Positions 7,078 to 15,692 of a stretch of 61,411 bases of DNA are shown one piece after another. The position numbers and the translations under genes were made by a program. Origin of the DNA: Bacillus sp. AFS073361 (lineage in GTDB: Bacteria > Bacillota > Bacilli > Bacillales > Cytobacillaceae). The notes beneath the pieces were generated by a model. That model was not told where the DNA came from. It ran no database searches and worked only from the letters and a program-made list of their open reading frames with translations. The DNA lies in the NCBI RefSeq assembly GCF_002567005.1, contig NZ_NUZU01000007.1, positions 1 to 61,411 of the forward strand. The letters are read 5' to 3'. Position 1 is the stretch's first letter. Every line of letters starts with the position of its first letter.

Positions 7078-7823
7078 ACATTTTGGATCAAGGTGATTTC
7101 GTTAGCCTAGAAAAGGTGTTAAATGAAACAAAGGAAGAATTATGGACGAGGGATGAATTCACAGAGCAATTAAAAGCTGTTGGAAGTTCCTTTTATCATG
7201 ACAAACATCCATTTCATGTAGCGATGCATGAAGGAAAATTAAGCAGAGAACAGATCCGCGGTTGGGTGGCTAACCGGTACTATTATCAAAAATCAGTTCC
7301 GATTAAAGATGCAGCTATTCTTTCTAGGCTGCCATCAAGGGATATGCGCCGTGAATGGATTGGGCGAATTATTGACCATGACGGAACAGAAGGGGAAGAA
7401 GGTGGAATTGAAGCATGGCTTCGGCTTGGTGAAGCTGTGGGGTTATCCCGGGAAGAAGTTGCACAGGAAGTCAGAGTCGTTCCGGGTGTTCGATTTGCCG
7501 TGGATGCTTATGTAAACTTCGCGAGGACAAAACCATGGATCGAAGCCGTCGCTTCCTCCCTAACCGAATTGTTTTCTCCATATTTAATGTCAAAGAGAAT
7601 GAAGGTCATTGAGCGGCTTTATCCATGGATTGACCGTGCAGGACTGGAATATTTTCAAAATCGCCTTTCACAGGCGCCGCGTGATGCCGATACAGCCCTT
7701 AAACTTGTGTTAACCTATTGCCAAACTCCAAAAGATCAAAGGCGGGCTGTTGCCGCACTGCGTTTCAAGTGTGATGTGTTGTGGGCACAACTTGATGCCA
7801 TCGAAAACGCATATCCCCTATAA
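7074..7823 (+). CDS. pqqC: Pyrroloquinoline-quinone synthase PqqC
   Basis: PqqC catalyses the last step of PQQ synthesis: ring closure and oxidation of AHQQ to PQQ without a metal or cofactor. The 249-residue length is normal. Family motifs in order are YHDKHPFHVAMHEGKL, RGWVANRYYYQKSVPIKDAAILS, DHDGTEGEEGGIEAWLRLGEAVG and RDADTALKLVLTYCQTP. The start is a GTG overlapping the pqqB stop (GTGA), behind GGAGGTGTG, so it is translationally coupled. Confidence 0.93.
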   Translation: MNILDQGDFVSLEKVLNETKEELWTRDEFTEQLKAVGSSFYHDKHPFHVAMHEGKLSREQIRGWVANRYYYQKSVPIKDAAILSRLPSRDMRREWIGRIIDHDGTEGEEGGIEAWLRLGEAVGLSREEVAQEVRVVPGVRFAVDAYVNFARTKPWIEAVASSLTELFSPYLMSKRMKVIERLYPWIDRAGLEYFQNRLSQAPRDADTALKLVLTYCQTPKDQRRAVAALRFKCDVLWAQLDAIENAYPL

Positions 7824-7866
7824 GAGTGAACGATGATTTTATCACTCACCGAAGAATAAATGAAAG

Positions 7867-8211
7867 GTGGTGGAGTCAATTTTAGCTGACAGTATTCCAA
7901 GACTCGCAGCAAAGGCGCGATTAAAATTTGATAAGGTGAGGGAGAAGAATCTTCTTTTGTTACCGGAAAAGGTCGTGGTCTTGAACGAAACGGCTGCATC
8001 TATACTTACTTTATGTGACGGAAGACAAACCGTGAACACCATCACTGAAAAAATAAGGGCTTCCCTAAAGGCAGACACAGAAATTGCAGATACAAGTGCT
8101 CTGCCTGATTTGAAAACGATGAAAGCAGATATTTCTGAGTTTCTCCGGGAAATGGAGGATCAGGGTTGGGTGGTGATCCATAAACATGGTTCAGTCGATA
8201 ACAAAGAATAA
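7867..8211 (+). CDS. pqqD: PqqA-binding chaperone PqqD
   Basis: PqqD binds PqqA and presents it to PqqE. The conserved core is complete: RLAAKARLKFDKVREKNLLLLPEKVVVLNETAA is followed by ILTLCDGRQTV, then an acidic helix region ending in FLREMEDQGWV. With 114 residues it is slightly longer than the usual 85-95, from an inserted ADTEIADTSALPDLKTM segment and a C-terminal tail. The start is uncertain: GTG at 7867 or 7870 sits inside the only ribosome-site-like sequence (AAAGGTGGTGGAG). Non-standard starts a few codons later (ATT at 7879 or 7894) cannot be excluded. It overlaps pqqE by 26 bases. Confidence 0.9.
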   Translation: MVESILADSIPRLAAKARLKFDKVREKNLLLLPEKVVVLNETAASILTLCDGRQTVNTITEKIRASLKADTEIADTSALPDLKTMKADISEFLREMEDQGWVVIHKHGSVDNKE

Positions 8212-9328
8212 TAAGGGAGCACCCCCTCCATATTCCTTGGTCGCGGAGTTAACTCATCGCTGTCCTTTGCATTGTCCATATTGTTCGAACCCTTTAGAAA
8301 TGATTTCAAAGGCAATGGAAATATCGACCGGGGAGTGGTGCCGTGTTTTATCTGAGGCGGCTGATCTGGGAGTTGTAGAAGTTCATTTTTCCGGTGGAGA
8401 ACCTCTTTTACGAGACGATTTGGAAGTTTTTATCCGCCATGCAAATAAATTAGAAATGTATACCAATCTCATAACCAGCGGCATGGGATTAACAACTGAA
8501 AAGGCGGCCCGGCTCTGTGATGCCGGACTGGAAAATGTGCAGGTGAGCTTTCAGGCAGGCGATGCAAAGCTTTCAGACATCATCGGCGGTTTTAAAGCTT
8601 TTGACAAGAAAAGGGAAGCGTGCAAAGCGGTAAAAGAAGCCGGATTGTATTTATCATTAAATGTCGTGTTGCACCGAATGAATATTGATCATTTGGATGA
8701 GATTATTAAACTCGCCGAGGAGGTGGGGGCTGAACGTCTGGAACTGGCGAATACACAGTATTATAACTGGGCTTTGCTCAATCGGGAGCAGCTGTTGCCA
8801 AGCCGTGTTCAGATTGAGCGTGCCCGTGAAATCTATGACGCTGCAAAAGCGCGCATTGGGAAAAAAATCGAAATCATTTGGGTTATTCCTGATTATTATG
8901 CTCAAGCACCTAAGCCTTGTATGGGGGGATGGGGGACGATTGGCTTAACGGTAGCACCAAATGGGGCAGTCCTTCCTTGCCCGACAGCCGGGATGATTGA
9001 GGGTTTTTCCTTTGAAAATGTTCTTGATTCGTCACTAAGTCATATTTGGTATGAATCAGAGTCTTTTAACCATTTCCGCGGTGAAGAATGGATGCCAGAA
9101 CCCTGCCTTTCGTGTGAACTAAGACACCAAGACGGAGGTGGGTGCCGTTGCCAGGCTTTTGCTTTAACTGGGGACGCTTATGCGACGGATCCAGTCTGCC
9201 AATGGGCGCCAAAACATTATCTGATAGAAAAAGTTGTACAGGACGCTAATTGCACCCCCATTATACAGTCATCACCTATCATCTATCGGAGATTTCAGCT
9301 TGACAGACCCGTATCAAAAAAAACATAA
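8186..9328 (+). CDS. pqqE: PqqA peptide cyclase PqqE (radical SAM)
   Basis: PqqE forms the C-C bond between Glu and Tyr of PqqA. The 380 residues begin with the radical SAM cluster motif C26-x3-C30-x2-C33 (CPLHCPYC), then the SAM-binding GGE (FSGGEPLLRDD). A C-terminal SPASM domain with auxiliary iron-sulfur cysteines is seen in PKPCMGGWG, VLPCPTAG, EPCLSCELRH, GGCRCQAF and DPVCQWAP. The length agrees with the family. The ATG lies within the end of pqqD, so the two genes are coupled. A terminator at 9360 closes the operon. Confidence 0.93.
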   Translation: MVQSITKNNKGAPPPYSLVAELTHRCPLHCPYCSNPLEMISKAMEISTGEWCRVLSEAADLGVVEVHFSGGEPLLRDDLEVFIRHANKLEMYTNLITSGMGLTTEKAARLCDAGLENVQVSFQAGDAKLSDIIGGFKAFDKKREACKAVKEAGLYLSLNVVLHRMNIDHLDEIIKLAEEVGAERLELANTQYYNWALLNREQLLPSRVQIERAREIYDAAKARIGKKIEIIWVIPDYYAQAPKPCMGGWGTIGLTVAPNGAVLPCPTAGMIEGFSFENVLDSSLSHIWYESESFNHFRGEEWMPEPCLSCELRHQDGGGCRCQAFALTGDAYATDPVCQWAPKHYLIEKVVQDANCTPIIQSSPIIYRRFQLDRPVSKKT

Positions 9329-9359
9329 AACTCTAATAAAAATATGTGATTGCAAATTT

Positions 9360-9399
9360 GGTGCTAAGGGACTGCATACATAACCTTTGCACCTTTTTT
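9360..9399 (+). terminator. Terminator of the pqq operon
   Basis: GGTGC-t-AAGG pairs with CCTT-t-GCACC and is followed by six T. It overlaps the 3' end of the convergent DUF1232 gene. Confidence 0.75.
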
Positions 9400-9778
9400 A
9401 TATGACCCATTTGAAAAGAACCGTTGTGGCGAGACTGATCCAAACGAGGAGAATAACAATCGCTGCGGCCCAATTTTTCCGCAGAATTATAGGCGTTCGG
9501 GAGGCCATCACCCTGCATTCTTGCAATACTTGATTCGGTATCAGGGTGAACACTCCTAATATCCCCAAGGGAAGCAGAATAACTTCATCCAAATAACCTA
9601 ATACGGGAATAAAATCTGGAATAAGGTCTATGGGGCTTAACGCATAGGCAACAATCAATAATGAAAATGCTTTAGCATACCATGGTGTTTTCGGATGACG
9701 GTATGCAAGATACACAATATAGATATTTTGTTTAATATTTTGTATGAATTCCTTCCATTTGTTTGGATGCTTAACCAT
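9398..9778 (-). CDS. DUF1232 (YkvA-type) membrane protein
   Basis: On the minus strand the start is ATG at 9778 behind GGGAAGGAAG. A longer form from 9820 lacks a ribosome site. The 126 residues contain the DUF1232 signature AYALSPIDLIPDFIPVLGYLDEVILLPLGI (about 50-80), whose SPIDLIPD and DE are conserved, and a C-terminal hydrophobic segment AAIVILLVWISLATTVLF. Its function is unknown. It converges on the pqq operon and probably has nothing to do with it. Confidence 0.85.
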   Translation of the reverse strand: MVKHPNKWKEFIQNIKQNIYIVYLAYRHPKTPWYAKAFSLLIVAYALSPIDLIPDFIPVLGYLDEVILLPLGILGVFTLIPNQVLQECRVMASRTPIILRKNWAAAIVILLVWISLATTVLFKWVI

Positions 9779-9948
9779 GTCGCTTCCTTCCCTCTCTAAT
9801 AAACTATCCTCGTTTTTCATCGATCAGCCAGATCCTTTCGGATTATTTTGCTTCGAACATCACCATTTTAAACAACTTATGCTGTATCCGCTATTTGGGT
9901 TATTGTTTTCTAAAGACATAATGCACCCATTGTGATGTTTCCTTAATA

Positions 9949-10027
9949 GGTAAACCGTAATGGATGTGAATAATTGACAGGAGAATTTGGAACTCTTTTA
10001 AGTAGAGTAAATCACCAATGGTTTACC
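9949..10027 (+). promoter_or_regulatory. Possible promoter flanked by inverted repeat upstream of the MFS gene
   Basis: GGTAAACC (9949-9956) and GGTTTACC (10020-10027) form an 8-base inverted repeat around a TTGACA (9974-9979). The best -10 is only a poor TTTAAG, 17 bases further. This lies in the roughly 300-base gap between the DUF1232 and MFS genes, which holds nothing else I can support. Confidence 0.3.
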
Positions 10028-10086
10028 GATATCCCCTCGAAAATTATTTAAAATGATGGAAGAAAAATAGAAAAGAAGTGATAAAT

Positions 10087-11361
10087 TTGAAGTTTGTGTT
10101 TGGTAAGAACGATGAAGAAGGAGCCGGACAAATTCATCCGGCGGCCAAAAAACTTATGCTGGTCAATGCTATTCGAAGTATTGGACAAGGCATGCTAGTT
10201 GTTGATTTGTCTCTATACCTCGCTGCATTGGGTTGGAGCACAGCGGCGATTGGAAGTGTGCTTGCTGCCGGAGGTTTGCTTGGTGTAGGACTAGCCCCAG
10301 TCATAGGTATTTATAGCGATCGACTAGGGAGAAAACCCTTTATCCTTTTTTCTGAACTATTAACAGCCGGATGTGCGTTGATTGGGATATTATCTACAAA
10401 TACTATTTTGTTATTTATGGCCATCACACTTTCAGGTTTTGGGAAAGCTGACGCCGGTTCTCCTAGTCCTTGTGCCCCGGCGGAGCAGGCTTGGCTGGCG
10501 GCCTTTATCCCCAAAAAAGAGCGTGGAAAGGTATATAGTCTGAATAATGCTCTTAGCTTTTTCGGAATGGCGGCAGGTGCATTGCTGGCGGGGATTACGG
10601 CCTTATGGAATCATAATCTTAATGGAGATACTTCCTATCGCCCTATATTCTTCTTTATCTTCGTTTTATCCTTTGTGACAGCGTCAATCATTTTAACCAT
10701 TCAGGAAGGAAAAATTGATAAACAACCAGGATATATTAAAGAGGAGTCAGGGAATCAAGAAAAGAGAATCCTGCGCGAAGAAAATTCTGCGGTCTTTAAG
10801 CTCGCAGCCATTAACATCCTTAATGGGATTGCCATTGGGCTTACGGGACCCATGATGTCGTATTGGTTTTCGGCTAAATTCGGGGTAAGCAGTATACAGA
10901 TTGGAGGCACATTGGCTGTCACTTTTTTTGCGACAGGTGTTACCTCGGTCTTACAAGCAAGATTATCCAACAAACACGGGACAATAAGGTCCATTGTGCT
11001 GGTTCGTTTCATTGCAAGCCTGCTTTTGATTTTGATGCCCTTACTATCATCCTATGCACTTGTTTCTGTCTTGTATATCATACGAACGGCTTTAAACAGA
11101 GGTACACAAGGGGCACAGCAAGCGTTGAGTGTGAGTTTGACTCGTGACATGCGCCGTGGTTTCGCTTCAAGCATCAATATCTTTTCAATCAGGCTACCCA
11201 TCTCGATTGGACCGTATTTTACCGGCTATCTTTTTGGATTTGGTTCACTGGCCCTGCCTTTCTACATAGCTTCCGGTTTACAATTCAGTTTTGCTTATTT
11301 ATATGGAAAAGTCTTCAGCTCCTACGAAATTCGAATGAAATCCCATGCTTCATCGGGGTAA
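10087..11361 (+). CDS. MFS transporter
   Basis: This membrane transporter of about 424 residues belongs to the major facilitator superfamily and has about 12 hydrophobic segments. The inter-domain signature after TM2 is IGIYSDRLGRKPFI (cf. GxxxDrxGrr), and PAEQAWLAAFIPKKERGKVYSLNNAL after TM4 is typical of drug or sugar exporters. A cytosolic loop (EGKIDKQPGYIKEESGNQEKR) separates the halves. The start is taken as TTG 10087, 4 bases after AGAAGTGAT. GTG 10078 is inside that site. The substrate is unknown. It comes next on the + strand after the pqq operon but has its own upstream region. Confidence 0.8.
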   Translation: MKFVFGKNDEEGAGQIHPAAKKLMLVNAIRSIGQGMLVVDLSLYLAALGWSTAAIGSVLAAGGLLGVGLAPVIGIYSDRLGRKPFILFSELLTAGCALIGILSTNTILLFMAITLSGFGKADAGSPSPCAPAEQAWLAAFIPKKERGKVYSLNNALSFFGMAAGALLAGITALWNHNLNGDTSYRPIFFFIFVLSFVTASIILTIQEGKIDKQPGYIKEESGNQEKRILREENSAVFKLAAINILNGIAIGLTGPMMSYWFSAKFGVSSIQIGGTLAVTFFATGVTSVLQARLSNKHGTIRSIVLVRFIASLLLILMPLLSSYALVSVLYIIRTALNRGTQGAQQALSVSLTRDMRRGFASSINIFSIRLPISIGPYFTGYLFGFGSLALPFYIASGLQFSFAYLYGKVFSSYEIRMKSHASSG

Positions 11362-11476
11362 TCAGAGCGTTGAACTAATTAGTATAAACATAGAACTTAT
11401 CAGTTTATATTTATAAATTAGAATTATAGAATAAGGGGAGCAGGATCAAACGAATAAATAAAAGGAAGTGCTCGCC

Positions 11477-12601
11477 TTGGATCAAAAGTTCGCAGGACAT
11501 ACTTTGTTACAATCTGTCCCATTTGGAAATGAAAGGTTAGCTAGCCGGTTAGTGATGGCCCCAATGACAAGAATGTTTTCGCCGGAAGGGATCCCGGGAG
11601 AAAATGTTGCACAATATTACCGAAAACGTGCCGAGAATGGGATAGGGCTCATCATAACGGAAGGGACAGCGATTAATCACCCAGCTGCAGTAATGAGCCC
11701 CAATATTCCCCGATTTTATGGGGAGAAGGCCTTAAATGGCTGGGCAAATGTAGTGAAGGAAGTTCACCAAGCAGGCGGCAAAATCATTCCACAATTATGG
11801 CATGTAGGTGCTGCCCGAAAAGCAGGCAGTGAACCAAATATTGACGCACCTCCAGTCAGTCCGTCTGGATTTACGTTAAAAGGCCAGAGAAATGAGAAAA
11901 TAAAGGCTTTAACGAAAGAAGAAGTGGCTGAAATGATTGATGCATACGCCGAAGCGGCCGCAAATGCGAAGCGTATCGGCTTTGATGGAATTGAGTTGCA
12001 TGGTGCACACGGATACTTAATTGATCAATTTTTTTGGGAACTAACAAACAAACGTACAGATGAGTATGGCGGGGATATAGGAGAGCGATCAAAATTCGCA
12101 GCAGATATCGTTCGGGCTTGTCGGAGAAAAGTCGGGCCTGATTTTCCCATTATCTTTCGTTATTCACAATGGAAAGGAACCGATTATCAAGCTAAATTAG
12201 CAAAGAACTCTAGTGAACTGGAACAATTACTTACCCCATTGGTTGAAGCTGGTGTAGATATTTTCCACTGCTCTACAAGACGTATATGGGAACCTGAATT
12301 TAAAGAGGAAGATCCATCATTAACCTTAGCCGGCTGGACGAAAAGAATAACCAATAAACCAACAATTGCGGTCGGTTCTATCGGAATTAACCGTGCCTTT
12401 CTGAGTAATCAGGATAATGATCATGTATCAATAGAAGACAATCTCAAAATTGTCGATGAAAAAATCAAAGCAGGCGAATTTGACTATGTAGCCATTGGCC
12501 GTGCCATACTAGCGGATCCAGAATGGGCAGTAAAACTCAAAAATGGCCATCTTAATCAAGTCGTGCATTATACGAAGGAATCTGAGAAATATCTGATTTA
12601 A
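11477..12601 (+). CDS. NADH:flavin oxidoreductase, old yellow enzyme family
   Basis: This 374-residue TIM-barrel FMN enzyme would reduce activated C=C bonds using NAD(P)H. Visible motifs are the N-terminal RLVMAPMTRMFSPEG, PQLWHVGA, the catalytic HGAHGYLIDQFFWELTNKRTDEYGG (His-x2-His type), and C-terminal FDYVAIGRAILADPEWAVKLKNG for FMN phosphate binding. The start is TTG 11477 behind AAAGGAAGTG. The reading frame extends to GTG 11468, which lies in that site. The physiological substrate is unknown. It is followed by a strong terminator. Confidence 0.85.
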   Translation: MDQKFAGHTLLQSVPFGNERLASRLVMAPMTRMFSPEGIPGENVAQYYRKRAENGIGLIITEGTAINHPAAVMSPNIPRFYGEKALNGWANVVKEVHQAGGKIIPQLWHVGAARKAGSEPNIDAPPVSPSGFTLKGQRNEKIKALTKEEVAEMIDAYAEAAANAKRIGFDGIELHGAHGYLIDQFFWELTNKRTDEYGGDIGERSKFAADIVRACRRKVGPDFPIIFRYSQWKGTDYQAKLAKNSSELEQLLTPLVEAGVDIFHCSTRRIWEPEFKEEDPSLTLAGWTKRITNKPTIAVGSIGINRAFLSNQDNDHVSIEDNLKIVDEKIKAGEFDYVAIGRAILADPEWAVKLKNGHLNQVVHYTKESEKYLI

Positions 12602-12689
12602 TTACATATAGTTTTGATAGAATAGTGTCCCTCATAGAAAGGGAAGTCCTGTTCCGATCTTTTTGCTTGAGGAAATGTTCCTCTATTGT

Positions 12690-12727
12690 AAACAGCACCA
12701 TCCACACTAATTGGAATGGTGCTGTTT
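12690..12727 (+). terminator. Terminator after the old yellow enzyme gene
   Basis: A perfect 12-bp stem, AAACAGCACCAT and its complement. The A/T flanks suit termination from both directions. Confidence 0.8.
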
Positions 12728-12804
12728 CTATTTAAAGAGATTACCTCACTTGATTTTGTCACGGTTCACCGTAATGCATTATATGTGGTTTTAACTAGCG
12801 CAAA

Positions 12805-13767
12805 TTATGGGGAATATAGGAATAATCTCTCTTTTATACCATCCAAGACTTCTTCCGGCATTTCCCTGACCTTAATATCCCCACCTAGGAAAAGCAGCCA
12901 ATTGGTTATTTCGGCCATTTCTTCTGTGTTATTAACATTGATAAACGTCTTTAGAACCGCCGTGGTTTGGTAAGGATCCATATAGGAAATGGAAACTTTT
13001 AAAGGATGGTATTTTTTGAACTGGGCAATCGCCCTTGGACCCAATTCAAGGACCAGATTGATTATTTTTTCCTGCTTGTTGAGTCTTTCCAAAATCCTTT
13101 TCTCACTTAGTCTTTGCTTCGTAGTGTAAAGTTCTACATTGGTGAGATTGTCGACAGGAAAAATTCGTTGCTTCTCTTCCATTAAGTCAAAGCCTTCAAT
13201 TAGCCAAAAGCTTTTTTCACGGTACAGGTGTAAGAGATAAATGGGGTAAGACTTAATTATTTTCTCTTCTTCAATCGTAATTAATAAATAACGATCCACC
13301 AGCAGGAGTTGGATTAGTTTTTCTAACATCGGATGGGGAAGGTCTGATAGATCAAGCAGGTCGGGATTATGGGGGTTCGTCCCTTCAAAAAGCAAGATTT
13401 GATTTAACAGTACAAGGTCTTCTTGCTGGTTTTCTGAGATGAGGCCAAGTAATTTTTCAGCTAACGACTGTCGACTCTTTAAATAGGGGAGTTGTTGATT
13501 TCTTGTGGCCATAAAGGCGATAAATAGAGCTCTAATTTCATTATCCGTAAAGCGAACAGTGGGCAGGACAGAGTTGTTCATGACAAAATAACCCCCATCC
13601 CTTCCAACTTCAGCGACTAACGGCATCCCCATGGCTTCAATTTCTCTGATATCCCGAATAGCAGTTGAACGAGAGATGTTAAATTCCTGCATAATTTCAG
13701 TAATGGTAAAGTGGGCACGGTTGTTGATATACCGCATGATGGTATTAATCCGTTCAACTTTTTTCAT
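12805..13767 (-). CDS. HTH/WYL-type transcriptional regulator (YobV-like)
   Basis: A 320-residue regulator on the minus strand. The ATG at 13767 is preceded by TTGGAGGCC, and the longer form from 13800 lacks such a site. Residues 1-60 form a DeoR/HTH_11 winged helix (TITEIMQEFNISRSTAIRDIREIEAMGMPLVAEVGRDGGYFV). The middle and C-terminal parts resemble the WYL-type effector-sensing region (KSFWLIEGFDL...). In B. subtilis yobV lies next to and divergent from yobU, an effector-binding protein. The same arrangement occurs here with the gene at 13879, so it probably controls that gene and its own. The effector is unknown. Confidence 0.8.
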   Translation of the reverse strand: MKKVERINTIMRYINNRAHFTITEIMQEFNISRSTAIRDIREIEAMGMPLVAEVGRDGGYFVMNNSVLPTVRFTDNEIRALFIAFMATRNQQLPYLKSRQSLAEKLLGLISENQQEDLVLLNQILLFEGTNPHNPDLLDLSDLPHPMLEKLIQLLLVDRYLLITIEEEKIIKSYPIYLLHLYREKSFWLIEGFDLMEEKQRIFPVDNLTNVELYTTKQRLSEKRILERLNKQEKIINLVLELGPRAIAQFKKYHPLKVSISYMDPYQTTAVLKTFINVNNTEEMAEITNWLLFLGGDIKVREMPEEVLDGIKERLFLYSP

Positions 13768-13878
13768 CGTGGCCTCCAAAACAGTATCATTTTTTGACAT
13801 GATTTATCGTTATTATAAACTCATCAAGTGAAAAGAGAAATCATTTGATTCCATTTTAAAAAAAGGAAGGTTTTGAAT

Positions 13879-14358
13879 ATGACAAATTATACTATTGAAG
13901 AAAAAGACAGCTTTACGGTGTTAGGTTTTGGAACGGAGCTTAAGAGTAATTACACGGACTATGCGGGTATAACCAAAGAAAAATCAGACTTTTGGCAGGC
14001 CGTCAAACAAGATGGCACGCTTGATACGTTAAAATCGGTTGCGACAAATGACTACGTTTTTGCTGTGAACGAAGCGGTGAATAACAAGATGATGCATTAT
14101 GCGGGCGTTATGACAGAGACTTCGCTGCCAGAGGCAACTCGAATGATCCAATTTCCTAAAGGTGAATACCTAGTTGTTAAAGGGGAAGGGAACAGTGCGG
14201 AAGAGTTGAGCAATATGCTTACTGGTATGGCTTTCGGTCAAGCTTTGCCAGAAGCACAGGAATTTGCCTATGTTGGCGGGCCCAATACGTCGGTTGTGAT
14301 GGGGCAGCGAAACGGTTTAGTATATGGTGAAATGTGGATTCCTGTTGTCAGGAAATAA
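13879..14358 (+). CDS. GyrI-like effector-binding domain protein (YobU-like)
   Basis: This 159-residue stand-alone AraC effector-binding (GyrI-like) domain fits from its length, the alternating strands (YTIEEKDSFTVLGFGTEL, YVFAVNE, MMHYAGVM) and the ending Y.E.W.P (VYGEMWIPV). Such domains bind small hydrophobic molecules. The start is ATG 13879, 8 bases after GGAAGG. A TTG 6 bases earlier is too close. It is divergent from the YobV-like regulator with a 111-base shared promoter region. There ATGATTT (about 13799) and AAATCAT (about 13841) form a spaced inverted repeat. The next gene follows after 12 bases. Confidence 0.75.
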   Translation: MTNYTIEEKDSFTVLGFGTELKSNYTDYAGITKEKSDFWQAVKQDGTLDTLKSVATNDYVFAVNEAVNNKMMHYAGVMTETSLPEATRMIQFPKGEYLVVKGEGNSAEELSNMLTGMAFGQALPEAQEFAYVGGPNTSVVMGQRNGLVYGEMWIPVVRK

Positions 14359-14370
14359 GGAGGGATGGAA

Positions 14371-14832
14371 ATGTCCTATCGTGTTGATTTTAAAAATGTA
14401 TCTACGGTGGGTTTAGAGTCTTCACCAGTCGCAGAAGCGCTTGCTGGTTTACGTGCGAATGAAGCCCGTTACTTTATGAATAAATACAAGCATGAATTTA
14501 CGGTAGAACCAGCTAGTGAAAGCCAAGAAACCCTTGATTATGTGAACCAAATTTTAAAAGAACGTGCTATTGAGTTTGCAGCCAAACCTTTGGAAACGTC
14601 GCTTTTTCAAGTGGAAAATATCAAAATGGCCTACGTTTTTTATGAGGATGGGCTTAGTGTCAATGCCATGTATACGATTGATAACCCAAAGAAGCGGGCC
14701 GTTGGTTTTAAGCTTTCTGAGGGGATGGAGGTACCAAAGGAGTTGGAGGGGAAGTTCAAGTTTGCCAGGCAGAAGTCGAAACTAGCTGGAACGATTCGGG
14801 GTTCGTTTTTTGTCATTAAAGGAGAATATTAA
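14371..14832 (+). CDS. Conserved hypothetical protein, co-transcribed with YobU-like gene
   Basis: A 153-residue soluble protein starting at ATG 14371, 6 bases after AAGGAGGG. An ATG at 14365 directly abuts that site. The sequence (YRVDFKNVSTVGLESSPVAEALAGLRANEARYFMNKY at the N-terminus, VNAMYTIDNPKKRAVGFKLSEGMEVP in the middle, and a final IRGSFFVIKGEY) has no motif I can name. It is 12 bases after the effector-binding protein, so both are likely under the YobV-like regulator. Confidence 0.65.
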   Translation: MSYRVDFKNVSTVGLESSPVAEALAGLRANEARYFMNKYKHEFTVEPASESQETLDYVNQILKERAIEFAAKPLETSLFQVENIKMAYVFYEDGLSVNAMYTIDNPKKRAVGFKLSEGMEVPKELEGKFKFARQKSKLAGTIRGSFFVIKGEY

Positions 14833-14993
14833 CGTAAACAAATACTACAATTCATTCATATAGCAGCATTCTCTATCAAATAGAGGGTGGTTCAAATAGT
14901 TCCTCTGACATGGAGTTAAACATTGTATGGGGAGTAGATAGACCTGTTCGTTTCTCTTATATCATTGTTTTTGATTTATAAACTAAAAAATTA

Positions 14994-15037
14994 TGAGTTC
15001 CAGATTCCTTATTTATGGGTTTGGAACTTATTTTTTA
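14994..15037 (+). terminator. Terminator-like hairpin after the yobU-like operon
   Basis: AGTTCCA pairs with TGGAACT across a 19-base loop, followed by TTATTTTTT. It lies within a 390-base gene-free stretch (14833-15221). The rest holds only a lone TTGACA at 15115 and a TATAAT at 15153 that are not properly spaced to each other. Confidence 0.55.
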
Positions 15038-15221
15038 TCGTCCACTGACGGAAGACTCCTTCATCAATTTTGTAAAGGACGTAGCAATAAGAAGGTGTGT
15101 CTAAATTCAATATATTGACAAATTTTGAAATAATTTAAGGCTATATCCATCATATAATTAAAGTAAAGAAGGAGGGCAAAGATTCAATTATTTCTCAAAA
15201 CTATGAAAGAAGGTGCTGGAA

Positions 15222-15419
15222 ATGTCACTCGCTCACTTTGATGATATCATTGAAATCTGTTGTGGAATGATGGAAGAGGAAGAAATGTTAATCAAGTCAA
15301 AGCATGTGAATGAAAGGTTAGATCTTTTGAAAAATCGTATTCCAGAGGACCATCGCTGGTGGGAAGAGGCAATTAGAGAGAATTTAAATAAAAAAGAAAG
15401 AGAGGTATTTTATGTCTAA
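15222..15419 (+). CDS. Small acidic hypothetical protein
   Basis: A 65-residue protein with start ATG 15222 behind AAGAAGGTG. It is rich in charged residues and Met (ICCGMMEEEEMLIKSKHVNERLDLLKNRIPEDHRWWEEAIRE), probably all helical. There are two adjacent cysteines and two adjacent tryptophans. No family was recognised. It is followed within 15 bases by a strong terminator, which supports a real short transcript. Confidence 0.6.
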   Translation: MSLAHFDDIIEICCGMMEEEEMLIKSKHVNERLDLLKNRIPEDHRWWEEAIRENLNKKEREVFYV

Positions 15420-15433
15420 AAAGAATATAAGAT

Positions 15434-15482
15434 AATGATCCCTCGTTTGTTCCGAATCAAGGAAGACGGGGGATTATTTTTT
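15434..15482 (+). terminator. Terminator after small acidic protein gene
   Basis: AATGATCCCTCG pairs with CGGGGGATTATT with two non-Watson-Crick positions, followed by a T-run. Confidence 0.8.
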
Positions 15483-15692
15483 TATTGTACCTAGTAAGCT
15501 GAACGGAACTGAATGGCAATCCTATTACCAAACACGTTCAATGTTACGATGAGGTTTTTACCGGTAAGGGGGCATCCTAATATTATAACTACAGATATCG
15601 GAAGAGTTGCTGCCATTCCAAGTAATTTTTGAGGAATCAGTATAAAATAAACTTTAATATCATCAAATCCGTTATACTGGGGGGAAATAAAG

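Noticed and set aside
10087..11361. MFS transporter as a dedicated PQQ exporter
   Set aside because: It is separated from pqqE by a terminator and an opposing gene and has its own upstream region. Nothing in the sequence points to PQQ as substrate.
12716..12973. 85-codon + strand frame overlapping the 3' end of the YobV-like gene
   Set aside because: It begins inside the terminator of the previous gene and runs antisense to the regulator; no ribosome site.
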